In this document: positions 57,135 to 64,000 of the stretch, piece by piece
Layout of the letters: each line of letters starts with the position of its first letter
How positions within the stretch are numbered: position 1 is the stretch's first letter
NCBI RefSeq assembly: GCF_013186535.1
Contig: NZ_JABMCZ010000001.1
Coordinates: 868,001 to 932,000 of the forward strand
Direction of reading: 5' to 3'
Source: Nocardia terpenica
GTDB taxonomy: Bacteria > Actinomycetota > Actinomycetes > Mycobacteriales > Mycobacteriaceae
DNA length: 64,000 nucleotides
Made by a program: the position numbers and the translations under genes
Notes under the pieces: model-generated
Seen by the model: the letters and a program-made list of their open reading frames with translations, nothing else
Databases searched by the model: none
Told to the model about the DNA's origin: nothing

Positions 57135-58385
57135 ATGACAACAACGGATACCGTCGATCCCGCCTGGGTCGCCGATCGATACCGGCGCTCCCTGTCGGCC
57201 GGGCGGGCCCGGTTGGCCGCCATGCTCGGCGGTCAGGTCGAGGTCCACTCCGAGGGCGCCTGGCTCACCACCAGCGACGGCGAGCGCTACCTGAACGCCG
57301 GGGGTTACGCCGTACTCTTCACCGGCGCACGCCATCCCCTCGTCGTGGAGGAGGTGCAGCGGCAGCTGCACACCCATCCGGTGGGCACCCGGCTGTTCCT
57401 GGAGCCCACCGCCGCCCGCGCCGCCGAGGCACTGCTCGGCGTGGCGCCCGCGGGACTGGAGCGGGTGTACTTCGGCTGCACCGGCGCCGAGGCGGTGGAG
57501 ACGGCGATCAAGCTGGCGCGCGTCAACGGCCGCCGCCGACTCATCGCCACCACGGGCGGCTTCCACGGCAAAACCCTGGGGGCGCTGTCGATTACCGGCC
57601 GCCCCGCCTTCCAGGACCCGTTCCGCCCGCTGCTGCCCGGCGTGGTCACCGTGCCCTACGGCGACACCGGCGCGTTGGCCGCGGAACTGGAACGCTACCC
57701 CGGCGAGGCGTGCGTGGTGCTCGAACCGGTGCAGGGCGAGAACGGCGTGGTGATCCCGCCGCCCGGCTATCTGACGTCGGTGCGCGCGCTGTGCTCGGAA
57801 TACGGTGCGCTGCTGGTGGTCGACGAGATCCAGACCGGCCTCGGCCGCCTCGGCGCGTGGTGGGGCTGCGACCGGGAGCGGGTGCGCCCCGACATCCTGC
57901 TGTCCGGAAAATGCCTGGGCGGCGGCGTGATTCCGGTCTCGGCGGTGCTCGCCCCGCCCGAGGTGTTCGCCCCGCTGGACCGCGACCCGTTCCTGCACAC
58001 CTCCACCTTCTCCGCGGTGCCCATCGCCATGGCCGCGGTGTGCGGGGCGATCCGGGCGATCACCGAGGACGACCTGGTGGCCCGGGCGGCCGCCCTCGGC
58101 ACGCGACTGCGCGACGGCCTCACCGAGATCGCCGCGCGCCGCCTCGCCGCGCACGGTTGCCGGGTGCGCGGGCAGGGCCTGCTGATCGGCGTGGAACTGG
58201 CCGACCCCGGCCTGACCGGCGCGCTGCTGGTCGAACTGGTGGCCCGGCACGTGGTGGCGAACCTGTCGCTGAACTGCGACCGGGTGCTGCGCCTGACCCC
58301 GCCCGCGGTGCTCACCGACGCCGAGGCGGATCTGTTGCTCGAGACCTTCGACGAGGCCGCGAGCTCACCCGTGTTCCGACATTGA
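57135..58385 (+). CDS. Class III PLP-dependent aminotransferase
   Basis: A 416-aa fold-type I aminotransferase. The PLP lysine is K259 in DILLSGKCLGGGVIPVSAV, the Asp binding the pyridine N is in LLVVDEIQTGLGRLG, and TGAEAVETAIKLARV and GGFHGKTLGALSITG are the phosphate-contact segments. It resembles ornithine and putrescine aminotransferases, so it could form or use an amino-aldehyde or amine near the chain end. It is 10 nt downstream of the ACAD-like gene. Confidence 0.9.
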   Translation: MTTTDTVDPAWVADRYRRSLSAGRARLAAMLGGQVEVHSEGAWLTTSDGERYLNAGGYAVLFTGARHPLVVEEVQRQLHTHPVGTRLFLEPTAARAAEALLGVAPAGLERVYFGCTGAEAVETAIKLARVNGRRRLIATTGGFHGKTLGALSITGRPAFQDPFRPLLPGVVTVPYGDTGALAAELERYPGEACVVLEPVQGENGVVIPPPGYLTSVRALCSEYGALLVVDEIQTGLGRLGAWWGCDRERVRPDILLSGKCLGGGVIPVSAVLAPPEVFAPLDRDPFLHTSTFSAVPIAMAAVCGAIRAITEDDLVARAAALGTRLRDGLTEIAARRLAAHGCRVRGQGLLIGVELADPGLTGALLVELVARHVVANLSLNCDRVLRLTPPAVLTDAEADLLLETFDEAASSPVFRH

Positions 58386-58400
58386 GAACGGAAGTGGACC

Positions 58401-58898
58401 ATGCGAACTGCCGAACTGCACCTGCGTTCGGAACGCGTCGACGCCGACGAGGCGTTCCGGCGCGTGGGCAGGCTGGAGAACTATGCCGCGATGTCCGAGG
58501 ACGTCCACTCGGTGGTCGTCCATCCGGGCGCCGACGGCGCGCCCGCGACCAGCGACTGGGAGGTGTTCTTCCGCAACGGCCCGCTGCGCTGGACGGAAGT
58601 CGACTACTTCCAGCCCGACCGGCGGCGGATCGTCTTCGAACAGACCGCGGGCGATTTCGATATGTTCCGCGGCTCGTGGCGGATCGAGCCGGACGGTCTC
58701 GGCTGCGACCTGTATTTCGAGACCACCTTCGATTTCGGTATCGACAGCCTCGCCGGAATCATGGAGCCGCTGGCGGCGAAGGTACTCAAGGAGGGGCTGG
58801 CGGTCGCGGTGCTGCGGCTGCTCGGCGACGGGGAGGTCATCGACGACCCGACGGTCGCCGCGGTGGTGGCCGACCGGATCGCGGTAGCGGGGAGCTGA
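58401..58898 (+). CDS. SRPBCC (aromatase/cyclase-like) protein
   Basis: A 165-aa START-type lipocalin-like protein: the Arg/Glu-rich opening AELHLRSERVDADEAFRRVG, RLENYAAMSEDVHSVVVHPG, DWEVFFRNGPLRWTEVDYFQ and ETTFDFGIDSLAGIMEP are features of polyketide aromatase/cyclases such as the TcmN family. It would bind a poly-beta-keto or acyl intermediate and guide ring closure, or just carry a lipid. It follows the aminotransferase by 15 nt. Confidence 0.82.
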   Translation: MRTAELHLRSERVDADEAFRRVGRLENYAAMSEDVHSVVVHPGADGAPATSDWEVFFRNGPLRWTEVDYFQPDRRRIVFEQTAGDFDMFRGSWRIEPDGLGCDLYFETTFDFGIDSLAGIMEPLAAKVLKEGLAVAVLRLLGDGEVIDDPTVAAVVADRIAVAGS

Positions 58899-58901
58899 GA
58901 C

Positions 58902-59396
58902 ATGGACGCCTACAACCACTTCGAGAGCGACATCACCTTCAAACTGACCCGGCTGGAGAATCTGGTCGCCCTGTTCGTCTCGCTGGCGCTGTTCATCGCG
59001 CACATCGGCGAGGTGCGCTGGCTGCCCGCGGTGCTGCTGTTCGTCTACATCGACGTGATCGGCTACATCCCCGGCCTCATCGCCGAGCGGCGCTCGCTGG
59101 CCAGTGGGGGCGACGGCCGCATCTCGAAGGTCTACTACGTGCTCTACAACGTCATGCACACCTGGATCACGCAGGCCGTGGTGATCGGCCTGTGGGGCTG
59201 GATCTTCGGGTTCGAGTGGGCGCTGCTGGTGATCCCCATCCACCTGTGCGGGGACCGCTCGGTCTTCGGGAACTCGTTGAAACCGTTCAGCATTCCCTTC
59301 GACAGCAAGGGCCCCATCCCGGAGTTCGCCGATTTCCGCGGCCGCCTCGCGGGCGGTGTGCTCACCGGTCCTCGGGCCGAACGAACAGCCCGGTGA
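58902..59396 (+). CDS. Small multipass membrane protein of unknown function
   Basis: A 164-aa protein with about four hydrophobic segments (around residues 21-37, 42-58, 82-106 and 108-122). Histidines and acids at membrane edges (NHFESDI, IAHIGEV, VMHTWI, IPIHLCGDR) could form a metal site, but this is speculation. It starts 3 nt after the SRPBCC stop, so it belongs to the operon. Its 3' end overlaps the convergent TetR gene by 35 nt. I cannot name the family. Confidence 0.75.
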   Translation: MDAYNHFESDITFKLTRLENLVALFVSLALFIAHIGEVRWLPAVLLFVYIDVIGYIPGLIAERRSLASGGDGRISKVYYVLYNVMHTWITQAVVIGLWGWIFGFEWALLVIPIHLCGDRSVFGNSLKPFSIPFDSKGPIPEFADFRGRLAGGVLTGPRAERTAR

Positions 59397-59988
59397 TCAT
59401 CCGATCCACCACCCGGGTCGCCGCCTCGCTCGCCGCGTCGGGGTCCGGATCCGCCGAGATCGCCCCCGCCGCCGCGAGCAGCAGCCCGTATACGATGCGC
59501 GCGGTCAGCGGGATCGGCAGCTCCGGCCGCAGCTGGCCGCGCTCGGCGATGGTGGTCAGCTGCGCCCGGATCAGCGGCAGCACCTGACCCTCGTCGACCC
59601 GGCGGATGCGCTCGCTGCCCAGCACGGCCGGACCCTGTTGCAGCAGCGAGCGTTTCACCGGGTCGGTGCCGAACAGGGTGAGCATCTCGGTCGCCCCGGC
59701 CAGCGCGAAGGCGCGGCCGTCGAAGCCGTCCTGGCGCTGCGAGTCGGCGGTGCGGGCCACGACCTGCTCTATCCCGGAACGCAATTCGCTGCGTAGCACC
59801 TCCTCGAAGATCGCGCGCTTGTCCGCGAAGTGGTGGTACACCGCGCCCTTGCTGACCCGGGCCGCCGCGGCGATGGCATCGATCGAGGCGTCGGCATAGC
59901 CCGGATCGACGAACAGGGTGCGGGCGGAATCCACGATCGCGGCCCGGGTGAGGGCCGCGTATTCCTCGCGTCGAGTCTTGACCACCAT
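59362..59988 (-). CDS. TetR-family transcriptional repressor
   Basis: A 208-aa TetR protein. The HTH is AIVDSARTLFVDPGYADASI followed by DAIAAAARVSKGAVYHHFAD (about 14-60), and the rest is a helical ligand-binding domain. ATG 59988 is used. The long opposite-strand frame above it is a shadow of the MMPL gene. It is divergent from that transporter, with a perfect palindrome between them, and probably represses it until the cluster product or a lipid accumulates. Confidence 0.9.
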   Translation of the reverse strand: MVVKTRREEYAALTRAAIVDSARTLFVDPGYADASIDAIAAAARVSKGAVYHHFADKRAIFEEVLRSELRSGIEQVVARTADSQRQDGFDGRAFALAGATEMLTLFGTDPVKRSLLQQGPAVLGSERIRRVDEGQVLPLIRAQLTTIAERGQLRPELPIPLTARIVYGLLLAAAGAISADPDPDAASEAATRVVDRMITGLFVRPEDR

Positions 59989-60005
59989 AGTGACCCAAAT
60001 TATAT

Positions 60006-60020
60006 TACCGACTATCGGTA
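60006..60020. promoter_or_regulatory. TetR operator palindrome, tetR-mmpL intergenic region
   Basis: TACCGA-CTA-TCGGTA is a perfect 15-nt inverted repeat 18 nt upstream of tetR and 62 nt upstream of the MMPL start. A second, related CATCGGTCGGTCG lies at about 60032-60044, offering a two-site arrangement usual for TetR repressors. Confidence 0.6.
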
Positions 60021-60081
60021 TGTCGATGAACCATCGGTCGGTCGTCTGCCGGTGGATGCGTCTGCGACGGGGAGGCTGACC

Positions 60082-62355
60082 GTGCTCTTCACTGGACTGG
60101 CTCGACTCGCCCTGCGGGCGCCGCGGCGGGTGCTCGGGGTGGCCACGCTGCTGCTGCTCGTGGCCGGTGTGTTCGGCCTGCCGATCGCCGAGCAGCTCCC
60201 GGCGGGCGGCTACGACGATCCGCGGTCGGAGTGGTCGCGCAGCGAGCAGGCGCTCGCGCGGGACTTCGGCGTCGGCGGCATCTCGGTCGTGTTCACCGTG
60301 TCCGCCCCCGGCGGCGTCGACAGCCCGCCCGCCCAGGCCGCGGGCCGCCGCATCGCCGACACGCTGCAACGGTCGGGCGTGGTCGACGAGATCATCTCGT
60401 ACTGGTCGGTGCCGCAACCCTTCTCGGCGCCGCTGGTCAGCGCCGATCGGCACACCGGGCTGGTCACCGCGCTGGTGGCCGGGTCCGACGGGCAGGCGCC
60501 GGTGCGCGCCCGCGCCCTCGCCGCGGAACTGGGCGGCACGGCCGACGGCGTGCGTGTGCAGGCGGGCGGCCAGGCCGTCGCCATGGACGACATCAACCGG
60601 CAGTCGCGCCAGGACCTGATCCGCATCGAGGCCCTCGCGATCCCGTTCACCTTCCTCGTGCTGGTCTGGATCTTCGGCAGCGCGGTGGCGGCGCTGCTGC
60701 CGCTGCTGATCTCGGCGTTCTCCATCGGCATCTCGACGGCGCTGCTGCGGGCGCTCAACCAGTTCACCGACGTGTCGATCTTCGCGCTCAACATCACCGT
60801 GGCGCTGGGAATGGCGCTGGCGGTGGACTATTCGCTGTTCATCGTGAGCCGTTATCGCGAGGAGGTGGCGCAGGGCGCGCCCCGGGAGCAGGCGCTGCGG
60901 CGCACGATGGCGACGGCCGGGCGCACGGTCACCTATTCGGCGCTGACGCTGATTCTCACGGTGTCCATGATGCTGATCTTCCCGATGTACTTCATGAAGT
61001 CGATCGCCTACGCCGGGCTGATCGGCGTGTCGATGAGCCTGCTGGGCGCGCTGGTGGTGGCGCCCGCGCTGCTGGTGCTGCTCGGCGACCGGATCGACAG
61101 CGCCGATCTGCGCGGGCCGGTGCGCCGCCTGTTCGGGCGGGCGCCGCATCCGCCGCGCCGCACCCCGGAGCAGACCCGCTGGTATCGCATCGCCGGATTC
61201 GCGGTCGACCACGCGGTCCCGGTGGCGGTGCTGATCACCGCGCTGTTCGTGCTGCTGGGCCTGCCCGCGCTGGGCATCAAGCTGGGCTACCCCGACGATC
61301 GCGTGCTGCCGGACGCGGCGGCGGCCCGCCAGGTGGGCGATGTGATGCGCGCGGAGTTCCGCCAGAACGTGGCCGGGACGGTGCGCGTGGTGCTGCCCGA
61401 CGGCATCGGGCCCGGCGACGCGCTCGACCGCTACGCCGCGGCGCTGTCGCGGGTGCCCGACGTCACCGGTGTCAGCGCGCCCGACGGCATCTATGTCGGC
61501 GGAAACCGGCTCGGCACGGTGAGTTTCGGCTCCGGGCAGCGCGGCGACGCCGCCTACCTCTCGGTGGCGACCTCGCGCGACCCGTACTCCGCCGCCGGGA
61601 AGGATCAGCTCGCGGCGCTGAAATCGGTGCCCGCCCCGGCCCCCGTGCTGTTCGGCGGGCTCGCGCAGCGCGATCAGGACAATGTCGCGGGCATCGTCGG
61701 CCGGGTGCCGCTGGTGCTGGCGCTGGTCGCGCTGGTGACCTTCGTGCTGATGTTCCTGTTCACCGGCAGCCTGGTGCTGCCGATCAAGGCGCTGATCATG
61801 AATCTGCTGGCGCTGGGCGTCTGCTTCGGCGCGATGGTGTGGATCTTCCAGGACGGCCACCTGGGCGCGCTGGGCACGCTCAGCACCGGGGCCACCTTCG
61901 CGGCCATGCCGCCGCTGATCGCCTGCACGGCCTTCGGATTGTCCATGGACTACGAGCTTTTCGTGCTGTCGCGGATGCGGGAGGAGTGGTTGCGCGGGAA
62001 GGGCGATACCCGGCGGTGGGTGGCCATGGGCCTGGGCCGCACCGGCGCGATCGTCACCGCGGCCGCCACCGTCATGGCGGTGGTGTTCTGCGCGATCATC
62101 GCCTCGCAGGTCTCGTTCATGCGCGCGTTCGGCGTCGGCCTCACCCTCACCGTGCTGATGGACGCCTTCCTCATTCGCATCCTGCTCATTCCGGCGTTCA
62201 TGCGGCTGCTCGGCCGGGCCAACTGGTGGGCGCCCGGTCCGCTGGCGCACTGGCATACCCGCATCGGCCTGCGCGAGGGCGAGGCCGCCGACGATCAGGC
62301 GGTCGGCGAATCCCGCCTGCCCGCAACCGATTCCAGCGGGATGGCGAGTTCGTAA
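60082..62355 (+). CDS. MMPL-family RND transporter
   Basis: A 757-aa MMPL exporter with about 11 to 12 TM helices in two repeats, each opening with a periplasmic loop (GGYDDPRSEWSRSEQALARD; LGYPDDRVLPDAAAARQVG). The proton-relay-like motif GMALAVDYSLFIVSRYREEV occurs in repeat 1 and AFGLSMDYELFVLSRMREEW in repeat 2. GTG 60082 follows GGAGG. MMPL proteins in mycolata export large lipids, so this is a natural exporter for a fatty-acyl cluster product. Its 3' end overlaps the convergent phosphoesterase gene by 61 nt. Confidence 0.9.
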   Translation: MLFTGLARLALRAPRRVLGVATLLLLVAGVFGLPIAEQLPAGGYDDPRSEWSRSEQALARDFGVGGISVVFTVSAPGGVDSPPAQAAGRRIADTLQRSGVVDEIISYWSVPQPFSAPLVSADRHTGLVTALVAGSDGQAPVRARALAAELGGTADGVRVQAGGQAVAMDDINRQSRQDLIRIEALAIPFTFLVLVWIFGSAVAALLPLLISAFSIGISTALLRALNQFTDVSIFALNITVALGMALAVDYSLFIVSRYREEVAQGAPREQALRRTMATAGRTVTYSALTLILTVSMMLIFPMYFMKSIAYAGLIGVSMSLLGALVVAPALLVLLGDRIDSADLRGPVRRLFGRAPHPPRRTPEQTRWYRIAGFAVDHAVPVAVLITALFVLLGLPALGIKLGYPDDRVLPDAAAARQVGDVMRAEFRQNVAGTVRVVLPDGIGPGDALDRYAAALSRVPDVTGVSAPDGIYVGGNRLGTVSFGSGQRGDAAYLSVATSRDPYSAAGKDQLAALKSVPAPAPVLFGGLAQRDQDNVAGIVGRVPLVLALVALVTFVLMFLFTGSLVLPIKALIMNLLALGVCFGAMVWIFQDGHLGALGTLSTGATFAAMPPLIACTAFGLSMDYELFVLSRMREEWLRGKGDTRRWVAMGLGRTGAIVTAAATVMAVVFCAIIASQVSFMRAFGVGLTLTVLMDAFLIRILLIPAFMRLLGRANWWAPGPLAHWHTRIGLREGEAADDQAVGESRLPATDSSGMASS

Positions 62356-63062
62356 ACGGCGAAGGGCGCGCCCAGCACCGGCTGGGCGACATTGCGCACC
62401 GGAATGCCGCCCGGCGTGACGCCGCATTCGGTGCCCAGATGCGCGTGCCCGTGCACGGCCAGATCCGCGCCGCAGTCGTCGACGGCCTCGCCGAGCAGAT
62501 ACGAGCCCAGGAACGGATAGATCTCGCGGGGCTCGCCGTGCAGGGTGTCGGCGGCGGGGGCGTAGTGGGTGAGGGCCACGGTCACGTCGGTGTTCAACTC
62601 GCCCAGCGCCTTTCGCAGCTCCCGCGCGAGATCGGCGGTGTGCCCGGCGAATTCGCGCATGAGACGCTCGCCGAAGGCGCTGGCACACCGGCCCGCGAAA
62701 CCGCCGCCGAACCCCTTCACCCCGGCCACGCCGAGGGTGTGGCCGTCGACGCACACCGTGGCCGAGCCGCCCTCCAACATCGTGATGCCGTATCCGGTCA
62801 GCAGGGCGGCGACCTCGTCCTGCCGATCGCTGTGATGGTCGTGATTGCCGAGCACCGCCAGTACCGGCACCCCGAGATCCGCGAATTCCGCGCCGACCAC
62901 GGCGGCCTCGTCGAGCGTGCCGTGCCGGGTGAGATCGCCCGCCAGCAACAGCACGTCGGCGCACTCGGGCAGCCGCGCGAGCGCGGGCCGCAGCAGCCCC
63001 GCCGAGCCGGTTCCCAGGTGGACATCACCGACCGCTGCGACGCGGATTCGTGCGCGGTTCAT
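62295..63062 (-). CDS. Metallophosphoesterase, calcineurin-like
   Basis: A 255-aa calcineurin-like phosphoesterase with the full metal-binding set: GDVHLG, GDLTRHGTL, GNHDHHS, LTHYAP and HGHAHLG. Function could be cyclic-nucleotide or other phosphodiester hydrolysis. It starts at ATG 63062 and overlaps the MMPL gene by 61 nt at its 3' end. It is probably outside the cluster proper. Confidence 0.88.
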   Translation of the reverse strand: MNRARIRVAAVGDVHLGTGSAGLLRPALARLPECADVLLLAGDLTRHGTLDEAAVVGAEFADLGVPVLAVLGNHDHHSDRQDEVAALLTGYGITMLEGGSATVCVDGHTLGVAGVKGFGGGFAGRCASAFGERLMREFAGHTADLARELRKALGELNTDVTVALTHYAPAADTLHGEPREIYPFLGSYLLGEAVDDCGADLAVHGHAHLGTECGVTPGGIPVRNVAQPVLGAPFAVYELAIPLESVAGRRDSPTA

Positions 63063-63116
63063 ACCCGAGGCTTACCCGTGCCGGAACGCGACAAACTGGC
63101 CGACGCGGTCTGCGGC

Positions 63117-64000
63117 TCAGGCGGTTTCGTCGGCGGGCTCGTCGCGGTGCCGGGCCGCCCGCACCCGGTCGTAGCCGACGGTGGCCAGCACCCCGAGCAC
63201 GACGGCCAGGCCGACGCCGAGCGTGCACATGGCCACCGCCCGGGTGAGCCCGGCCGCGGCGCGGGCGTCGAAGTAGAGGATCGAGCGCACCCCGAGAAAC
63301 ACCTGGTGCATCGGCTCGAACCGGGACAGCACTCCGTACAGCCGGGGCGTGGCCTGCACGGGCATGATCCCGCCCGAGGACGGCAGGCCCAGCGCGATGA
63401 ACAGCAGCATGTTGACCGGCATGCCGAGGGTGTTGAGCACCGGTGCCCGCAGCGCGGTCGCCACCGTCGCCACCACGGTGAGGTTGGCCAGAGCGGTCAT
63501 CCCGATCGCCAGCGACGCGAAGGCGCTGAAGCAGTACAGGATGAGGTGATGGGCGACGGGCATGCCCAGCCCGGTGGCGATCGCCTGATACAGCCCCGCC
63601 ATCACCAGCGCGACCACACCGATGAGCGCCCACTTGAACAGCAGTGCCTTCCACCGGGATACGGGCGGACCGTCCGCGAGCGCGGTGTCGACCCCGACGT
63701 AGACCATCATGCTGCTCGTGAAGCCCGCGAACACCACCAGCAGCGTGAAATAGAAGGCCGAGATCCCGTTGGCCGTGCCCTCCGGCAGCGGATCGTAAGG
63801 AGTGGTCGTGATGCGGAGGGGCGTGCCGAGCGTCACCAGCGCCGCCTCCGACAGCGGCACCCCGTTCGCGCGCGCCCGCTCCAGGGTGCGCGCGCCGAGG
63901 GCGGCGTTCACGTGGTCCAGGGCCGGGGTGATCAGGCCCTGGGTGATCGTGACCGCGGTCGTTCCCGCCCGCGGATTGGTGTGGACCTCGACGGTCGGCG
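63117..64000 (-). CDS. YhgE/Pip or DUF3533-like membrane protein, partial
   Basis: The reading frame is open to the right edge, so the N-terminus is missing. The visible part has a soluble periplasmic-like region (QGLITPALDHVNAALGARTL) and about six hydrophobic segments with an ABC-2-like arrangement (YFTLLVVFAGFTSSMMVYVG, RWKALLFKWALIGVVALVM). This resembles YhgE/Pip/DUF3533 proteins, which are exporters or phage-infection-type membrane proteins. The C-terminal tail is charged. Confidence 0.8.
   Translation of the reverse strand, partial: PTVEVHTNPRAGTTAVTITQGLITPALDHVNAALGARTLERARANGVPLSEAALVTLGTPLRITTTPYDPLPEGTANGISAFYFTLLVVFAGFTSSMMVYVGVDTALADGPPVSRWKALLFKWALIGVVALVMAGLYQAIATGLGMPVAHHLILYCFSAFASLAIGMTALANLTVVATVATALRAPVLNTLGMPVNMLLFIALGLPSSGGIMPVQATPRLYGVLSRFEPMHQVFLGVRSILYFDARAAAGLTRAVAMCTLGVGLAVVLGVLATVGYDRVRAARHRDEPADETA

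Noticed and set aside
59362..62964. 1200-codon open frame on the - strand
   Set aside because: Only its last 209 codons, the TetR gene, look like protein. The remainder is antisense to the MMPL and reads as low-complexity Arg/His/Gln.

Overview
The window is very G+C-rich with GTG/TTG starts, dense shadow frames and mycobacterial-type FAS-II enzymes (MabA-, InhA- and HadAB-like). This points to a mycolic-acid-containing actinomycete, most likely Nocardia or a close relative. The assignment is inferred from the proteins; no database was searched.

Region 1 (about 1-11.5 kb) is mixed metabolism and regulation: a peptide ABC lipoprotein, an HxlR regulator with an FMN/F420-type oxidase and a divergent MFS pump, a VapBC-like toxin-antitoxin pair, a HAD phosphatase, a haloalkane-dehalogenase-like hydrolase controlled by a WYL regulator, two more MFS pumps, a MerR regulator and a broken alpha/beta hydrolase. 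Region 2 (11.5-22.4 kb) is a nearly complete urate-to-glycerate pathway: permease, uricase, HIU hydrolase and OHCU decarboxylase on the + strand; allantoicase (split by an in-frame stop), glycerate kinase, glyoxylate carboligase, tartronate semialdehyde reductase and hydroxypyruvate isomerase on the - strand; and an IclR regulator with four matching operator-like sites. Region 3 (22.4-27.9 kb) holds a sugar kinase, a GT39-like membrane protein, tRNA-Asp, tRNA-Gly, an LLM flavoenzyme and a crotonase.

Region 4 (about 28-62 kb) looks like one large biosynthetic gene cluster that I cannot match to a known product. It carries a second FAS-II set (MabA-like, InhA-like, FabF-type KS, ACP, malonyltransferase, HadA- and HadB-like dehydratases), a free-standing adenylation domain with its carrier protein, a KamA-family radical SAM/PLP aminomutase, a monoamine-oxidase-like flavoprotein, two PrnC-like flavin halogenases with a flavin reductase, two acyl-CoA-dehydrogenase-like proteins, a GMC oxidoreductase, a DAO-type oxidase, a methyltransferase, an aldehyde dehydrogenase, a class III aminotransferase, SnoaL- and aromatase-type proteins, three or more exporters, and five regulators (LysR, ECF sigma, StrR/ParB-like, SARP, TetR). 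The central operon (42.8-52.7 kb) is translationally coupled at most junctions. A plausible logic is aminomutase plus A/carrier protein supplying an aminoacyl unit, extension and reduction by the private FAS-II set, and halogenation by the two FADH2 enzymes.

Two features stand out beyond the gene list. First, a perfectly folded class II (serine-type) tRNA-like gene whose anticodon arm appears unable to decode lies 37 nt downstream of, and on the same strand as, a DUF2156/MprF-type aminoacyl-tRNA-dependent transferase gene. Second, eight copies of a hairpin with a conserved 9-nt loop and co-varying arms are scattered over the window, usually with tandem repeats always on the same side. Two copies sit in frame inside the adenylation-domain gene.
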